Below the pieces are notes generated by a model. It saw nothing but the letters and a program-made list of their open reading frames with translations, did no database searches and was not told the DNA's origin. A program made the translations under genes and the position numbers. A DNA stretch of 64,000 nt, from contig NZ_BDBQ01000090.1 in assembly GCF_001613065.1 (NCBI RefSeq), positions 1 to 64,000 on the forward strand, written 5' to 3'. The stretch's first letter is position 1, and the number at the start of each line of letters is the position of its first letter. This document shows, one piece after another, positions 9,334-17,664 of the stretch. Source of the stretch: Nocardia miyunensis NBRC 108239 (GTDB taxonomy: Bacteria > Actinomycetota > Actinomycetes > Mycobacteriales > Mycobacteriaceae).

Positions 9334-10026
9334 TCAGCTCACGTCCGGCTGGACCTCCGCCTCGGGTGGGTGCAGGGGCCGGAGGCGGTCGATGGCGTCG
9401 TGCATGTGGTCGATCAGGAGGGTGCGGGCGCGGGCGGGTGAGCCGTTGCCGATGGCCTCGCGCAGGTCGACGTGTTCGCGGGCCTGCTCGCGGATGTCCG
9501 GGTAGGCCGATTGCAGGGCGCCCAGGCACATGCGGGTCTCGATGAGCAGGGTGCGCGCGGCGCGGGTGAGGCGGGTGCTGGCGGCGCTTTCCACCAGCGC
9601 CTCGTGGAATGCCTGGTCGGCGGCGGAGACACCGGCGGCGTCACCGCGTTCGGCGCAGGTCAGCATCTCGGTGACGCTGGGGCCCAGGGCCTCGTAGGCG
9701 ATGACTCGGCGGCCGTCCAGGATCAGTTCCAGCGCACCGCCCTCGATGGCGGTGCGGGCCCGGTAGACGTCGACCACGTCGTCGGGGGTCAGCTCGATGA
9801 CGAAGATGCCCCGGTGCCGGATGCTGTGCAGCAGGCCCTCGGAAACCAAGCGCTGCATGGCTTCTCGGACCGGCCCGCGCGAGACGTCGAATTGCGCGGC
9901 GAGATCGGCCTCCACCAGCTGTGCGCCGGGCCCGAGGATGCCGTGCATGATGGCGTCGCGGAGTCGGTCGGCGATCATCTCGGCGGTGGACTGCCGATTG
10001 ACCGGTTCGAATTCAATCACCGACAT
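9334..10026 (-). CDS. GntR family regulator with FCD ligand domain
   Basis: 230-residue regulator. Residues ~14-80 form the GntR winged helix (RLRDAIMHGILGPGAQL, VSRGPVREAMQRL); residues ~90-215 are the all-helical FCD metabolite-binding domain (YRARTAIEGGALELI, with metal-site residues such as D and H in DQAFHEALVE and the later helices). Its start overlaps the preceding racemase gene by 14 nt, so it is the last gene of that operon. Two identical ATTGTTGACAAT palindromes in the two divergent promoters of the neighbouring cluster match the FadR-subfamily operator pattern and are its likely targets, including its own operon. Confidence 0.92.
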   Translation of the reverse strand: MSVIEFEPVNRQSTAEMIADRLRDAIMHGILGPGAQLVEADLAAQFDVSRGPVREAMQRLVSEGLLHSIRHRGIFVIELTPDDVVDVYRARTAIEGGALELILDGRRVIAYEALGPSVTEMLTCAERGDAAGVSAADQAFHEALVESAASTRLTRAARTLLIETRMCLGALQSAYPDIREQAREHVDLREAIGNGSPARARTLLIDHMHDAIDRLRPLHPPEAEVQPDVS

Positions 10027-10786
10027 GAATCAGCCTCTCCGACAATAGCTTTCCCAGCCCCGACGGTTCGATGACCGAGGCCGGTGCGGCGGCGCCGGGC
10101 GGCGCTGCGGCGTCGGGAGCATATCCGGCCAGGCGCAGCCCCTCCCAGATGGTCACCTGATTGGCCGTGAGTACCGGTTTGCCCAGGGCCGCTTCCAGCT
10201 TCGGCAGCACCTCCAGGGTGTGCATGGCGGTGTCGGGAATCAGCAGCGCCTCGGCTTCGGGATGGTCGTTGGCCACCGCCAGTTCGAGTACCTGATCGGG
10301 GGACAGCGTGCCGACCTCCGCGGCGGTGTCGATTCCCGCACTGGACATCGACAGGACCTGAATCCCTTCGGCGGCAAGGAAATCCACGAACAGCCGGGCC
10401 ACGTCGTCTGGGTAGCTCGCGCACACCGCGACTCGCGTCACTCCGATCGCCCGCGCCGCGTTGACGAAGGCGAAGCTGGTGCTCGACGCGGGCACTCGGG
10501 CGACCTCGGCGAGTCCGCGGACCTGTTCGCGCGCTCCGTCGGGTCCGTACACGAAGCTACCCGAGGTGCACGCCCACACCACGGCCGTCGGCTCGTACCC
10601 GGCCAGCAGTGCCGCGCCCTCGCGCAGCCGGGCCGGACTGCCCAGATCGAGCAGTTCGGGCACCGCGTGCAGGTCGGTGCCGTAGATGTGTGCGACGCGC
10701 AGATCTACGCCGAGCACCGCCGCGGCGCGGGGGTAGTCGTCCTCGGCGGCGTGGTCCGGATAGATGAAACCGATCGTGGGTGTCAT
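10013..10786 (-). CDS. Maleate isomerase / arylmalonate decarboxylase-like (Asp/Glu racemase superfamily)
   Basis: 257-residue member of the Asp/Glu/hydantoin racemase superfamily. The first catalytic Cys is in VVWACTSGSFVYG (residue ~72) and a second candidate is in VAVCASYPDDVARL, but the second-half CTN motif typical of maleate isomerases is replaced by IPDTAMHT, so the usual second catalytic Cys may be absent. It opens with GFIYPDHAAEDDYPRAA. It is followed 13 nt downstream of a second family member (10800-11540) and overlaps the GntR gene. The exact substrate cannot be read from sequence; C4 dicarboxylates or substituted malonates are candidates. Confidence 0.82.
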   Translation of the reverse strand: MTPTIGFIYPDHAAEDDYPRAAAVLGVDLRVAHIYGTDLHAVPELLDLGSPARLREGAALLAGYEPTAVVWACTSGSFVYGPDGAREQVRGLAEVARVPASSTSFAFVNAARAIGVTRVAVCASYPDDVARLFVDFLAAEGIQVLSMSSAGIDTAAEVGTLSPDQVLELAVANDHPEAEALLIPDTAMHTLEVLPKLEAALGKPVLTANQVTIWEGLRLAGYAPDAAAPPGAAAPASVIEPSGLGKLLSERLIHVGD

Positions 10787-10799
10787 GAGTCTCCTTTGG

Positions 10800-11540
10800 T
10801 CAGAACACGTTCTGGAGCCATTTGCCGGGCCCCATCATCGGCAGTTTCATCCGGCCCAGGCAGGCCCACATGGTGAGCTGGTTCGCGGTGAGCACGGGTT
10901 TGCCCAGCGCCTGTTCGAGCGGTTCGATCAGGTCGTAGGTGGGCAGGTTGGTACAGCTGACGAAGATCGCCTGCGCCTGCGGATCGTCGGCGTTGATGAT
11001 GCGTTCGGCGATGGTGCGGTAGCTGACCTTCCAGATGCCGCCGCCCAGGCCGAGGTGATCCGAGCGGATGACCTCGCACCCGGCCTCGTCGAGGAAGTCG
11101 TGCAGTTTGTGGGTGAGAACCTCGTCGTAGGGGGTGATCACCGACAGGCGGCCGATCTCGAGTTTCTCGATCGCCTCGACCAGCGCCCCCGACGTGGTCA
11201 CCGCATCGGCGGCCCCGGCGCGGCAGATGGTCTCGACCAGGGACCGCTCGTACTCCAGCCCCTTGATGAAACTGCCCGAGGTGCACAGATAGGCGATCAC
11301 CTCGGGATCCACGTGCAGCACGTTGCGGGTTGCCGCGGTGAGGTGTGTCGAGTCGGACACCAATTCGGCCATCTCGACCGAAACCGGCACCGGTTCGTAC
11401 GGGGTGCGCGCGAGGTGCAGGCTCACCTCGAGCGGCGCCCAGCGCCACAGTTCCCGCTCCAGCGCGAGATCGAACGGCGCGATAATGCCGATGCCCCGTT
11501 GGGCCACGGGCCCGTCGAATTCGGGCAAATTCAGTTCCAC
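10800..11540 (-). CDS. Maleate isomerase-like protein (Asp/Glu racemase superfamily)
   Basis: About 246 residues, same superfamily as the next gene. Here both catalytic Cys are present: YLCTSGSFIKG and VSCTNLPTYDLI, the pair used by maleate cis-trans isomerases through a Cys adduct. The GTG at 11540 is chosen as start because GAGAGGGG lies about 6 nt upstream; an upstream ATG at 11579 would add 13 residues and run toward the operator. First gene of a three-gene operon with the second isomerase-like gene and the GntR regulator, divergent from the hydroxyacid dehydrogenase gene. Confidence 0.82.
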   Translation of the reverse strand: MELNLPEFDGPVAQRGIGIIAPFDLALERELWRWAPLEVSLHLARTPYEPVPVSVEMAELVSDSTHLTAATRNVLHVDPEVIAYLCTSGSFIKGLEYERSLVETICRAGAADAVTTSGALVEAIEKLEIGRLSVITPYDEVLTHKLHDFLDEAGCEVIRSDHLGLGGGIWKVSYRTIAERIINADDPQAQAIFVSCTNLPTYDLIEPLEQALGKPVLTANQLTMWACLGRMKLPMMGPGKWLQNVF

Positions 11541-11585
11541 GAGGGCCCCTCTCGCGTCCAGCCTGGTAGTCCTCCGCACACGATC

Positions 11586-11599
11586 GGATTGTTGACAAT
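11586..11599. promoter_or_regulatory. Candidate GntR operator, copy 1
   Basis: GGATTGTTGACAAT in the 86-nt divergent promoter between the isomerase-like operon and the hydroxyacid dehydrogenase gene. The core ATTGT-TG-ACAAT is a perfect inverted repeat and fits the T-GT--AC-A pattern known for FadR-type GntR proteins. The identical 14-mer occurs again at 16065-16078. Confidence 0.7.
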
Positions 11600-11626
11600 C
11601 ATACGATGTGTTTTTAGTCTGTCAAT

Positions 11627-12592
11627 GTGAAAGAGGGCCCCATAGTCACCGTTTTGCACGATGGCACTCGGCCCGATGCGCAGCTGATGCGTCCGGTGCA
11701 AGAGCGAGCCGAGGTTCGCTACACGGCTGCGGATGGGTTCGCCGAGGCGTTGCGCGGTGCCGACGTACTGTTCGTCTACGACTTCCTGACCACGGCGTTG
11801 CCGGGTGCTTGGCCCGCGGCGGACCGACTGTCATGGTTGCACGTGGGCGCGACCGGTGTCGATTCGGTACTGTTCGACGAACTCGTCGCCAGCGATGTCA
11901 CCGTCACCAACACCCGCGGCGTATTCGACACTTCCATCGCCGAATACGTTCTCGCGCAGATCCTCTCCTTCGCCAAGGACCTGCCGGAATCGCAGCGCCT
12001 GCAGCGCGATCATCGCTGGCGCCATCGCGAATCCGAACGGATCGCGGGTGCGTCGGTGCTGATCGTGGGCACCGGATCGATCGGCCGGGCCATCGCGCGG
12101 CTGCTGCGTGCGGCAGGTATGCGGGTGCGTGGGCTGGGGCGTCGCCCGCGCACCGACGATCCCGATTTCGGCACCATCGGCACCGATCTGCACGCCGAAC
12201 TTCCCGCGGCGGATTATGTGGTGGCGGTCACACCGCTGACCGCGCAGACCCGGAACATGTTCGATGCTCGAGCTTTTACGGCTTTCAAACCACATGCCCG
12301 TTTCATCAACGTCGGTCGTGGGGAATCAGTAGTGACAGACGATCTCGTCGCGGCACTGCGGGCCGGTGCTCTGGCCGGTGCGGCGCTCGATGTCGTCGAT
12401 CCCGAGCCGCTGCCGCCAGGCCATGAGCTGTGGGATCTGCCGAATGTTCACCTCACGCCACACAATTCCGGTGATTTCGTCGGATGGCGTCGCGAGATCG
12501 TAGCGGCGTTCGCCGACAACTTCCGGAAGTGGATCGATGGCCGACCGCTGGACAACGTGGTCGACAAGAGGCTGGGTTACGTGCCCGCCTGA
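11627..12592 (+). CDS. D-isomer-specific 2-hydroxyacid dehydrogenase
   Basis: NAD(P)-dependent oxidoreductase interconverting a 2-oxoacid and a D-2-hydroxyacid. 321 residues: N-terminal catalytic lobe with GATGVDSV and NTRGVF, Rossmann fold with GTGSIGRAIARLL near residue 145, catalytic Arg in NVGRGESV, and the His in LTPHNSG near the end (Glu partner in DVVDPEPLP). The GTG start at 11627 follows the operator by 27 nt. It is 12 nt upstream of the amidase gene and clearly co-transcribed with it. The chemistry fits a step on a C4-C5 hydroxy acid, but the substrate is not known. Confidence 0.92.
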   Translation: MKEGPIVTVLHDGTRPDAQLMRPVQERAEVRYTAADGFAEALRGADVLFVYDFLTTALPGAWPAADRLSWLHVGATGVDSVLFDELVASDVTVTNTRGVFDTSIAEYVLAQILSFAKDLPESQRLQRDHRWRHRESERIAGASVLIVGTGSIGRAIARLLRAAGMRVRGLGRRPRTDDPDFGTIGTDLHAELPAADYVVAVTPLTAQTRNMFDARAFTAFKPHARFINVGRGESVVTDDLVAALRAGALAGAALDVVDPEPLPPGHELWDLPNVHLTPHNSGDFVGWRREIVAAFADNFRKWIDGRPLDNVVDKRLGYVPA

Positions 12593-12604
12593 AGGGAGTC
12601 ACCT

Positions 12605-14005
12605 ATGGCCCACCCCGATATCGATTTGCCTACCGAGCCCGCCGCCATGACGGCGGTCGAGCTGGTCACGGCATACTCGGCGGGTGCGTTGTCGCCGGTG
12701 GAAGCGACCCGCGCGGTCCTGGATGCGATCGCCGCTCACAACGATTCGGTCAACGCGTACTGTCTGGTCGATCCGGACCGGACGATGGTGCAGGCCAAGG
12801 AGTCCGAGGCGCGCTGGCATGCCGGGCATGTGCAGGGGCTGTTGGACGGGGTGCCGATCTCGATCAAGGACATCTTCCTGACCGAGGGCTGGCCGACCCT
12901 GCGCGGTTCCACCTCGATCCAAGCCGACGTGCCGTGGCCGGTGGACAGCCCGGTGACCGCGCGGCTGCGCGAGGACGGCCTGGTGTTCGTGGGCAAGACG
13001 ACGACGCCCGAGCTGGCCTGGAAGGCGGTCACCGACAGCCCGCTGACGGGCATCACCCGCAATCCGGTGGATCTGTCCAAGACCTCGGGCGGCTCGTCGG
13101 GCGGTAGCGCCGCGGCTGTCGCGGGCGGGATGGGCCCGATCTCGGTCGGCACCGACGGCGGCGGCAGCGTGCGGATTCCGGCCTCCTTCTGCGGCATCGT
13201 CGGATTCAAGCCGACGCACGGACGCATCCCGCTGTATCCGGCGAGCCCGTTCGGCCCGCTCGCGCACGGGGGTCCGATGACCCGCACCGTCGAGGACGCG
13301 GCCCTGCTGATGGACATCCTGTCGCTGACCGATCCGCGCGACCCCACCGCGCTCGCGCCGACTCTGACGACGTTCCGCAGCCAGCTCGCCCGCGATGTGC
13401 GCGGTTGCACGGTCGCCTATTCGGACACGCTGGGCTATGTCGACGTCGATCCGGAGGTCGCCTCGATCGTGGAGGCGGCGGTGCGCCGCCTGGACGAGGC
13501 GGGCCTGCGCGTAGTGACCGCGGATCCCGGATTCGCCGATCCGCTGGAGGCTTTCGAGCTGCTCTGGGCCGCGGGCGCGGCGACGATGCTCTCGAAATTC
13601 CCCGAGGGCACCCGCGAGCGCGTCGATCCGGGCCTCGGCGAGGTCTGGGACCAGGGCAACACCTACTCGGCGGTCGATTATCTGGACGCTCGCGCCATCG
13701 CCGCCGAGGTCGGCATCGTGATGGGCGCCTTCCACACCGCCCACGACGTCCTGATCACCCCCACCATGCCCATCCCCGCTTTCGAGGCCGGTCACGACGT
13801 CCCCCCGGGCAGCGGCCTGCGCAGCTGGCCCCAGTGGACGGGCTTCACCTACCCCTTCAACATGACCCAGCAACCCGCCATCTCCATCCCCGCGGGCACG
13901 ACCGCCGAGGGCCTGCCGGTAGGCCTCCAGATCGTCGGCCCCCGCCACTCCGACGACCTGGTTTTGGCCGTAGCCCGCTTCGCGGAAACCGTCCTCGCCT
14001 CCTGA
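12605..14005 (+). CDS. Amidase-signature family amidase
   Basis: 466-residue amidohydrolase of the amidase signature family. The Ser-cisSer-Lys triad is visible: Lys in ISIKDIFL (residue ~85), the glycine/serine loop TSGGSSGGSAAAVAGG and the nucleophile region GTDGGGSVRIPASFCG. The start ATG 12605 has AAGGGAG upstream. It follows the hydroxyacid dehydrogenase by 12 nt and ends before a strong hairpin. In this setting it may hydrolyse a mono-amide of a dicarboxylic acid, releasing ammonia; that is inference from the isomerase and dehydrogenase neighbours. Confidence 0.93.
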   Translation: MAHPDIDLPTEPAAMTAVELVTAYSAGALSPVEATRAVLDAIAAHNDSVNAYCLVDPDRTMVQAKESEARWHAGHVQGLLDGVPISIKDIFLTEGWPTLRGSTSIQADVPWPVDSPVTARLREDGLVFVGKTTTPELAWKAVTDSPLTGITRNPVDLSKTSGGSSGGSAAAVAGGMGPISVGTDGGGSVRIPASFCGIVGFKPTHGRIPLYPASPFGPLAHGGPMTRTVEDAALLMDILSLTDPRDPTALAPTLTTFRSQLARDVRGCTVAYSDTLGYVDVDPEVASIVEAAVRRLDEAGLRVVTADPGFADPLEAFELLWAAGAATMLSKFPEGTRERVDPGLGEVWDQGNTYSAVDYLDARAIAAEVGIVMGAFHTAHDVLITPTMPIPAFEAGHDVPPGSGLRSWPQWTGFTYPFNMTQQPAISIPAGTTAEGLPVGLQIVGPRHSDDLVLAVARFAETVLAS

Positions 14006-14012
14006 CAGACAA

Positions 14013-14046
14013 CGCACCCACCGAATATGAACATTCGGTGGGTGCG
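14013..14046. terminator. Hairpin after the amidase gene
   Basis: A perfect 14-bp stem (14013-14026 with 14033-14046) with a six-base loop starts 8 nt after the amidase stop. No T-run follows, which is common for actinobacterial terminators. Confidence 0.7.
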
Positions 14047-14077
14047 TCGACTGTTCGTGGCGGCCGTGCGATTGCTA

Positions 14078-14142
14078 CCTCGACCGGGACCCGTTGTCGC
14101 CTCGACCGGGAGCCGTTGTCTCTCTACCGGAACCTGTTGTCG
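14078..14142. repeat. Three tandem copies of a ~22-nt unit
   Basis: Units at 14078-14099, 14100-14121 and 14122-14142 share the pattern CTCGACCGGGA-CCGTTGTC; the third copy is diverged and one base shorter. They lie in the non-coding gap between the convergent amidase and DUF3830 genes, between two terminator-like hairpins. Confidence 0.75.
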
Positions 14143-14215
14143 CCCAATGGGTTTGCCTGGTCAACGGTTCTGCTGGGCCTCGAAGCGCTTCGTGCTCGGT
14201 GCGGAATGCCGAAGA

Positions 14216-14248
14216 GCCCGGACCGCCGATGTTCTCGGCGGTCCGGGC
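14216..14248. terminator. Hairpin after the DUF3830 gene
   Basis: A perfect 14-bp stem (14216-14229 with 14235-14248) and five-base loop, 25 nt past the stop of the minus-strand DUF3830 gene. Likely its terminator and possibly bidirectional. Confidence 0.7.
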
Positions 14249-14273
14249 TTCGGCGTACCGAGGGATGTCCTCG

Positions 14274-14771
14274 CTACTCGGCGCGGGTGAAGGCGAGGGT
14301 TTCGCCCTCGACGCCGCGCAGCCAGAGGTTGTTGCAGGCGGTGGCCAGGGCGGGCAGGCCCTCTTCGATGGTGGCGAAGACGCTGCCGGGGACCCAGCCC
14401 ATGTCGCCGTTGATCAGCAGGTTGTTGCGGCCGTAGAAGAGGGCGAGATCCGTTGCGCCCTGGGCGTGGTGGGCTTCGGAGCCGGGTTCGTAGCCGTAGG
14501 CGGGGTTGCCGATTTCCCAGGGTTCGAAGTCGAACAGGCAGACGTCGCCGGGTATCGGTGTGATGGTGGGGTTCTCGCGGTGGGGCGCGGCGGTGATGCG
14601 GGGGACGAGGGTGTAGACCTCGTTGCGAGCGTATTTGGCGTGGAACGCGTCGCCCTCCTGGGGGAGGGCGTCCCATACCGCGGCGCAGGTGCGAGGGGCT
14701 TCGTCGTCGAGAAGCCTTGCGCGACAGGAGATTCCAGCCTTGGTCAGGGTGATGTCGATGTAGCGGGCCAT
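14274..14771 (-). CDS. DUF3830 family protein (cyclophilin-like fold)
   Basis: 165-residue protein that matches the DUF3830 family as I recall it: MARYIDITLTKAGISCRARL opening, then TCAAVWDALPQEGDAFHAKY, an FGRNNLL-like FYGRNNLLINGDMGWVPGSV segment, and a C-terminal helix. The fold is thought to be cyclophilin-like; no activity is assigned. The family is often found with amidases, racemases and aminotransferases, which is what surrounds it here. Start ATG (14769-14771) has AAGGGAG upstream. It is 11 nt downstream of the aminotransferase gene in one operon. Confidence 0.8.
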   Translation of the reverse strand: MARYIDITLTKAGISCRARLLDDEAPRTCAAVWDALPQEGDAFHAKYARNEVYTLVPRITAAPHRENPTITPIPGDVCLFDFEPWEIGNPAYGYEPGSEAHHAQGATDLALFYGRNNLLINGDMGWVPGSVFATIEEGLPALATACNNLWLRGVEGETLAFTRAE

Positions 14772-14782
14772 GGGGCTCCCTT

Positions 14783-16024
14783 CTAGATCTCGTCGAGGAC
14801 GTCGGACCACAGGGCCAGTGCGTCGTCGACCTGGCTCTCGGACACCACCAGCGGCGGAATCATCCGCACGACATTGCTGTACGCGCCGCAGGTCAGCAGC
14901 AGCAGACCCTTCTCCGCGGCCAGGCGCTGCGCCGCGCTCGCGGTGGCGGTGTCGGGTTCGCCTGTGGCCGTGGTGAATTCGGAGCCGACCAGCAGACCCA
15001 GACCGCGGACGTCGCCGACCGCGGCGGTGGCGGATTTGCGGACCCCCTCGACCAGCTGACGCCCGCGCACCGCGGCATTCTCCACCAGGCCCTCGGATTC
15101 GATGACCTCGAGCGTCGCGACGGCCGCGGCGCAGGCGACCGCGTTACCGCCGTATGTGCCGCCCTGCGAACCGGGCAACGCCTTGGCCATCAACTCCTCC
15201 GAGGCGGCGATACCCGAGATCGGGAAGCCGCTGGCCAGGCCCTTGGCGATGGTGATCACGTCGGGCCGGACGTCGAAGTGCTGGTGCCCGAAGAACTTTC
15301 CGGTGCGGCCGAATCCGGTCTGGATCTCGTCGAACACCAGCAGGATGCCGTGCCGGTCGGCGCGCTCCCGCAAGCCCTGGAAGAACGCGGTGTTCCCCGG
15401 GATGTAGCCGCCCTCGCCGAGCACCGGCTCCACGATGAACGCCGCGGTCTCCGCCGGAGAGCTCAGCGTCGCGAACAGGTAATCCAGTTCGCGCAGTGCG
15501 AAATCCGTCGCCTGCTCCTCGGTCCAGCCGTAGCGGTAGGCGGTGGGGAACGGCGCGACGTGCACCCCGCCCATCAGCGGGCTGAAGCCGGCCGAGAACC
15601 GGGTGCCCGAGGTCGTCATGGTCGCCGCGGCGACAGTGCGGCCGTGGAAACCGCCGTGGAACACGATGACATTCGGCCGCCCGGTGGCCTGCCGGACCAG
15701 GCGCAGCGCGGCCTCGATCGCCTCGCTGCCCGAGTTGGCGAAGAACAGTGAATTCAGTCCCTCGGGCAGCACCGTGCCGAGCTTCTCGGTGAGTTCGAGC
15801 AGCGGACGATGCATGACGGTCGTGTACTGGCCGTGGATGAGGCTGCCGACCTGCGCGCGGGCGGCCTCGACGACCCGCGGATGGCAGTGGCCGGTACTGG
15901 TGACTCCGATACCGGCCGTGAAGTCCAGATACCGTCGGCCGTCGGTGCCGTACAGATAACACCCTTCACCATGGTCGACCGTGACGGGAGTGGCTTGTTT
16001 GAGGACGGGGGAGAGCTCGGACAT
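14783..16024 (-). CDS. Class III (GABA-type) pyridoxal-phosphate aminotransferase
   Basis: 413-residue PLP enzyme of the 4-aminobutyrate/ornithine aminotransferase group. Visible features: FANSGSEAIEAALRLVRQAT, phosphate-binding GGFHGRTVAA, the Asp of VFDEIQTGFGRTGKFFG, and the Schiff-base Lys in TIAKGLASGFPISG (residue ~263). The ATG at 16024 fits the family N-terminus; a longer upstream frame exists but crosses the promoter. Paired divergently with a succinate-semialdehyde-type dehydrogenase, the usual partner that oxidises the aldehyde released from an omega-amino acid. Confidence 0.92.
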   Translation of the reverse strand: MSELSPVLKQATPVTVDHGEGCYLYGTDGRRYLDFTAGIGVTSTGHCHPRVVEAARAQVGSLIHGQYTTVMHRPLLELTEKLGTVLPEGLNSLFFANSGSEAIEAALRLVRQATGRPNVIVFHGGFHGRTVAAATMTTSGTRFSAGFSPLMGGVHVAPFPTAYRYGWTEEQATDFALRELDYLFATLSSPAETAAFIVEPVLGEGGYIPGNTAFFQGLRERADRHGILLVFDEIQTGFGRTGKFFGHQHFDVRPDVITIAKGLASGFPISGIAASEELMAKALPGSQGGTYGGNAVACAAAVATLEVIESEGLVENAAVRGRQLVEGVRKSATAAVGDVRGLGLLVGSEFTTATGEPDTATASAAQRLAAEKGLLLLTCGAYSNVVRMIPPLVVSESQVDDALALWSDVLDEI

Positions 16025-16064
16025 GGGTAGCCGCCTCGGAAAGTCGGGGGGATTGTCTGTTGTA

Positions 16065-16078
16065 GGATTGTTGACAAT
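16065..16078. promoter_or_regulatory. Candidate GntR operator, copy 2
   Basis: Second exact copy of GGATTGTTGACAAT, in the divergent promoter between the aminotransferase and the semialdehyde dehydrogenase genes. It carries the same ATTGT-TG-ACAAT palindrome as 11588-11599, which ties this gene pair to the same regulator. Confidence 0.7.
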
Positions 16079-16136
16079 ATGCATATCATGTCGGGCAGGC
16101 CCGCAGCAACGGTCTGCGGGGATTGAGGAGCGGACA

Positions 16137-17612
16137 GTGACGCACACCAGCGAGGATGTGAACGAGACCGAACGCCTGGCGATCGAGAGCGTCCCCACGG
16201 GACTGTTCATCGGTGGCGGATGGCGCGAAACCGCCGCCCGGCTGCCGGTCGAGGATCCGGCGACCGGGCAGGTGCTGTGCGGGGTGTCCGACGCCTCGCC
16301 CGACGACGGCCTGGACGCCCTCGCCGCCGCGGCGAACGCGCAGGCCGGCTGGGCGGCCACCCCGCCGCGCGAACGCAGTGATCTGCTCATGCGCGCCTAC
16401 CGCCTGCTGCTCGAGGAGACCGATCGTCTCGCCCTGATCATGACGCTGGAAATGGGCAAGCCCCTCAGCGAGGCGCGCGGCGAAATCTCTTATGCCGCAG
16501 AGTTCTTCCGCTGGTTCGCGGAGGAGGCCGTGCGCCTGGACGGCGGCTACATGCCCGCGCCCGGCGGCGGTTCGCGGTTCCTGGTCACCCGTCAGCCGGT
16601 CGGGCCGAGCCTGCTCATCACGCCGTGGAACTTCCCGCTCGCCATGGGCACCCGTAAGATCGGCCCGGCCCTGGCCGCGGGCTGCACCTGCGTGGTCAAG
16701 CCCGCCGAGCAGACCCCGCTGTCCATGCTGGCCCTGGCCGACGTCCTGGTCCGCGCCGGACTGCCCGCGGGCGTGGTGAACGTCGTGACCACCTCGGATC
16801 CGGCCGCGCTGATGACGCCGCTGATCCTGGACGCGCGTTCGCGCAAACTCTCCTTCACCGGATCCACCGCCGTCGGCAAGATCCTGCTCGAACAGTGCGC
16901 CCGCACGGTCATGCGCACCTCGATGGAACTCGGCGGCAATGCGCCGTTCGTGGTGTTCGAGGACGCCGATCTGGACGAGGCCGTGGAGGGATTGCTCGCG
17001 GCGAAGATGCGCAACATCGGTCAGACCTGTACTGCGGCGAATCGAATCCTGGTGCAGCGCAACGTCATCGACGATTTCGCGCGTCGTCTCACCGAGCGGA
17101 TGGCCGCGCTGCCGATGGGCCGCGGCACCGAGCCGGACGCGGTGGTCGGCCCCCTCATCGACACCGAAGCGGTGACGAAGGTGACCGATCTGGTGGCCGA
17201 TGCGAAGCAGCGCGGCGCGACGGTCCTGCTCGGCGGCGATGTCGCCGATCGACCCGGAAACTTCTATCCCGCAACGGTTCTCACCGGCGTGCCGGACGAG
17301 GCCGCGATGTGCCACACCGAGATCTTCGGCCCCGTAGCGGCTCTGACGGCCTTCGACACCGAGGCCGAGGCGGTCGAACGCGCCAACGACACCCCCTACG
17401 GCCTGATCGGCTACGTCTACACCGAGAATCTGCGCCGGGGACTGCGCGTGAGCGAGGCGCTGGAAACCGGTCTGGTAGGACTGAACCAGGGCGTGATCTC
17501 CAACCCAGCGGCCCCGTTCGGCGGGGTGAAGGAGTCGGGTCTGGGCCGCGAGGGCGGATTCACCGGGATCGACGAGTTCCTCGAGACCAAGTACATCGGC
17601 GTGAAGGTGTGA
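16137..17612 (+). CDS. NAD(P)-dependent succinate-semialdehyde-type aldehyde dehydrogenase
   Basis: 491-residue ALDH-superfamily enzyme closest to GabD. Motifs: PWNFPLAMGTRKIGPALAAG, FTGSTAVGK, catalytic Glu in MELGGNAPF, catalytic Cys in NIGQTCTAANR (residue ~301), and the C-terminal PFGGVKESGLGREGG. Start GTG 16137 is preceded by GAGGAGCGGA; the open frame extends upstream through the operator and is not expected to be translated. With the divergent aminotransferase it would turn an omega-amino acid into a dicarboxylate such as succinate. Confidence 0.92.
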   Translation: MTHTSEDVNETERLAIESVPTGLFIGGGWRETAARLPVEDPATGQVLCGVSDASPDDGLDALAAAANAQAGWAATPPRERSDLLMRAYRLLLEETDRLALIMTLEMGKPLSEARGEISYAAEFFRWFAEEAVRLDGGYMPAPGGGSRFLVTRQPVGPSLLITPWNFPLAMGTRKIGPALAAGCTCVVKPAEQTPLSMLALADVLVRAGLPAGVVNVVTTSDPAALMTPLILDARSRKLSFTGSTAVGKILLEQCARTVMRTSMELGGNAPFVVFEDADLDEAVEGLLAAKMRNIGQTCTAANRILVQRNVIDDFARRLTERMAALPMGRGTEPDAVVGPLIDTEAVTKVTDLVADAKQRGATVLLGGDVADRPGNFYPATVLTGVPDEAAMCHTEIFGPVAALTAFDTEAEAVERANDTPYGLIGYVYTENLRRGLRVSEALETGLVGLNQGVISNPAAPFGGVKESGLGREGGFTGIDEFLETKYIGVKV

Positions 17613-17664
17613 GCGTCGCGCCCGGGACGCCCGAATACATCAGTGACACTGTGAGGGAGATTCG

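Noticed and set aside
12599..14017. 472-codon minus-strand frame opposite the amidase gene
   Set aside because: Antisense of a gene with full amidase-signature motifs; composition is Gly/Arg/Asp-biased and no domain is visible.
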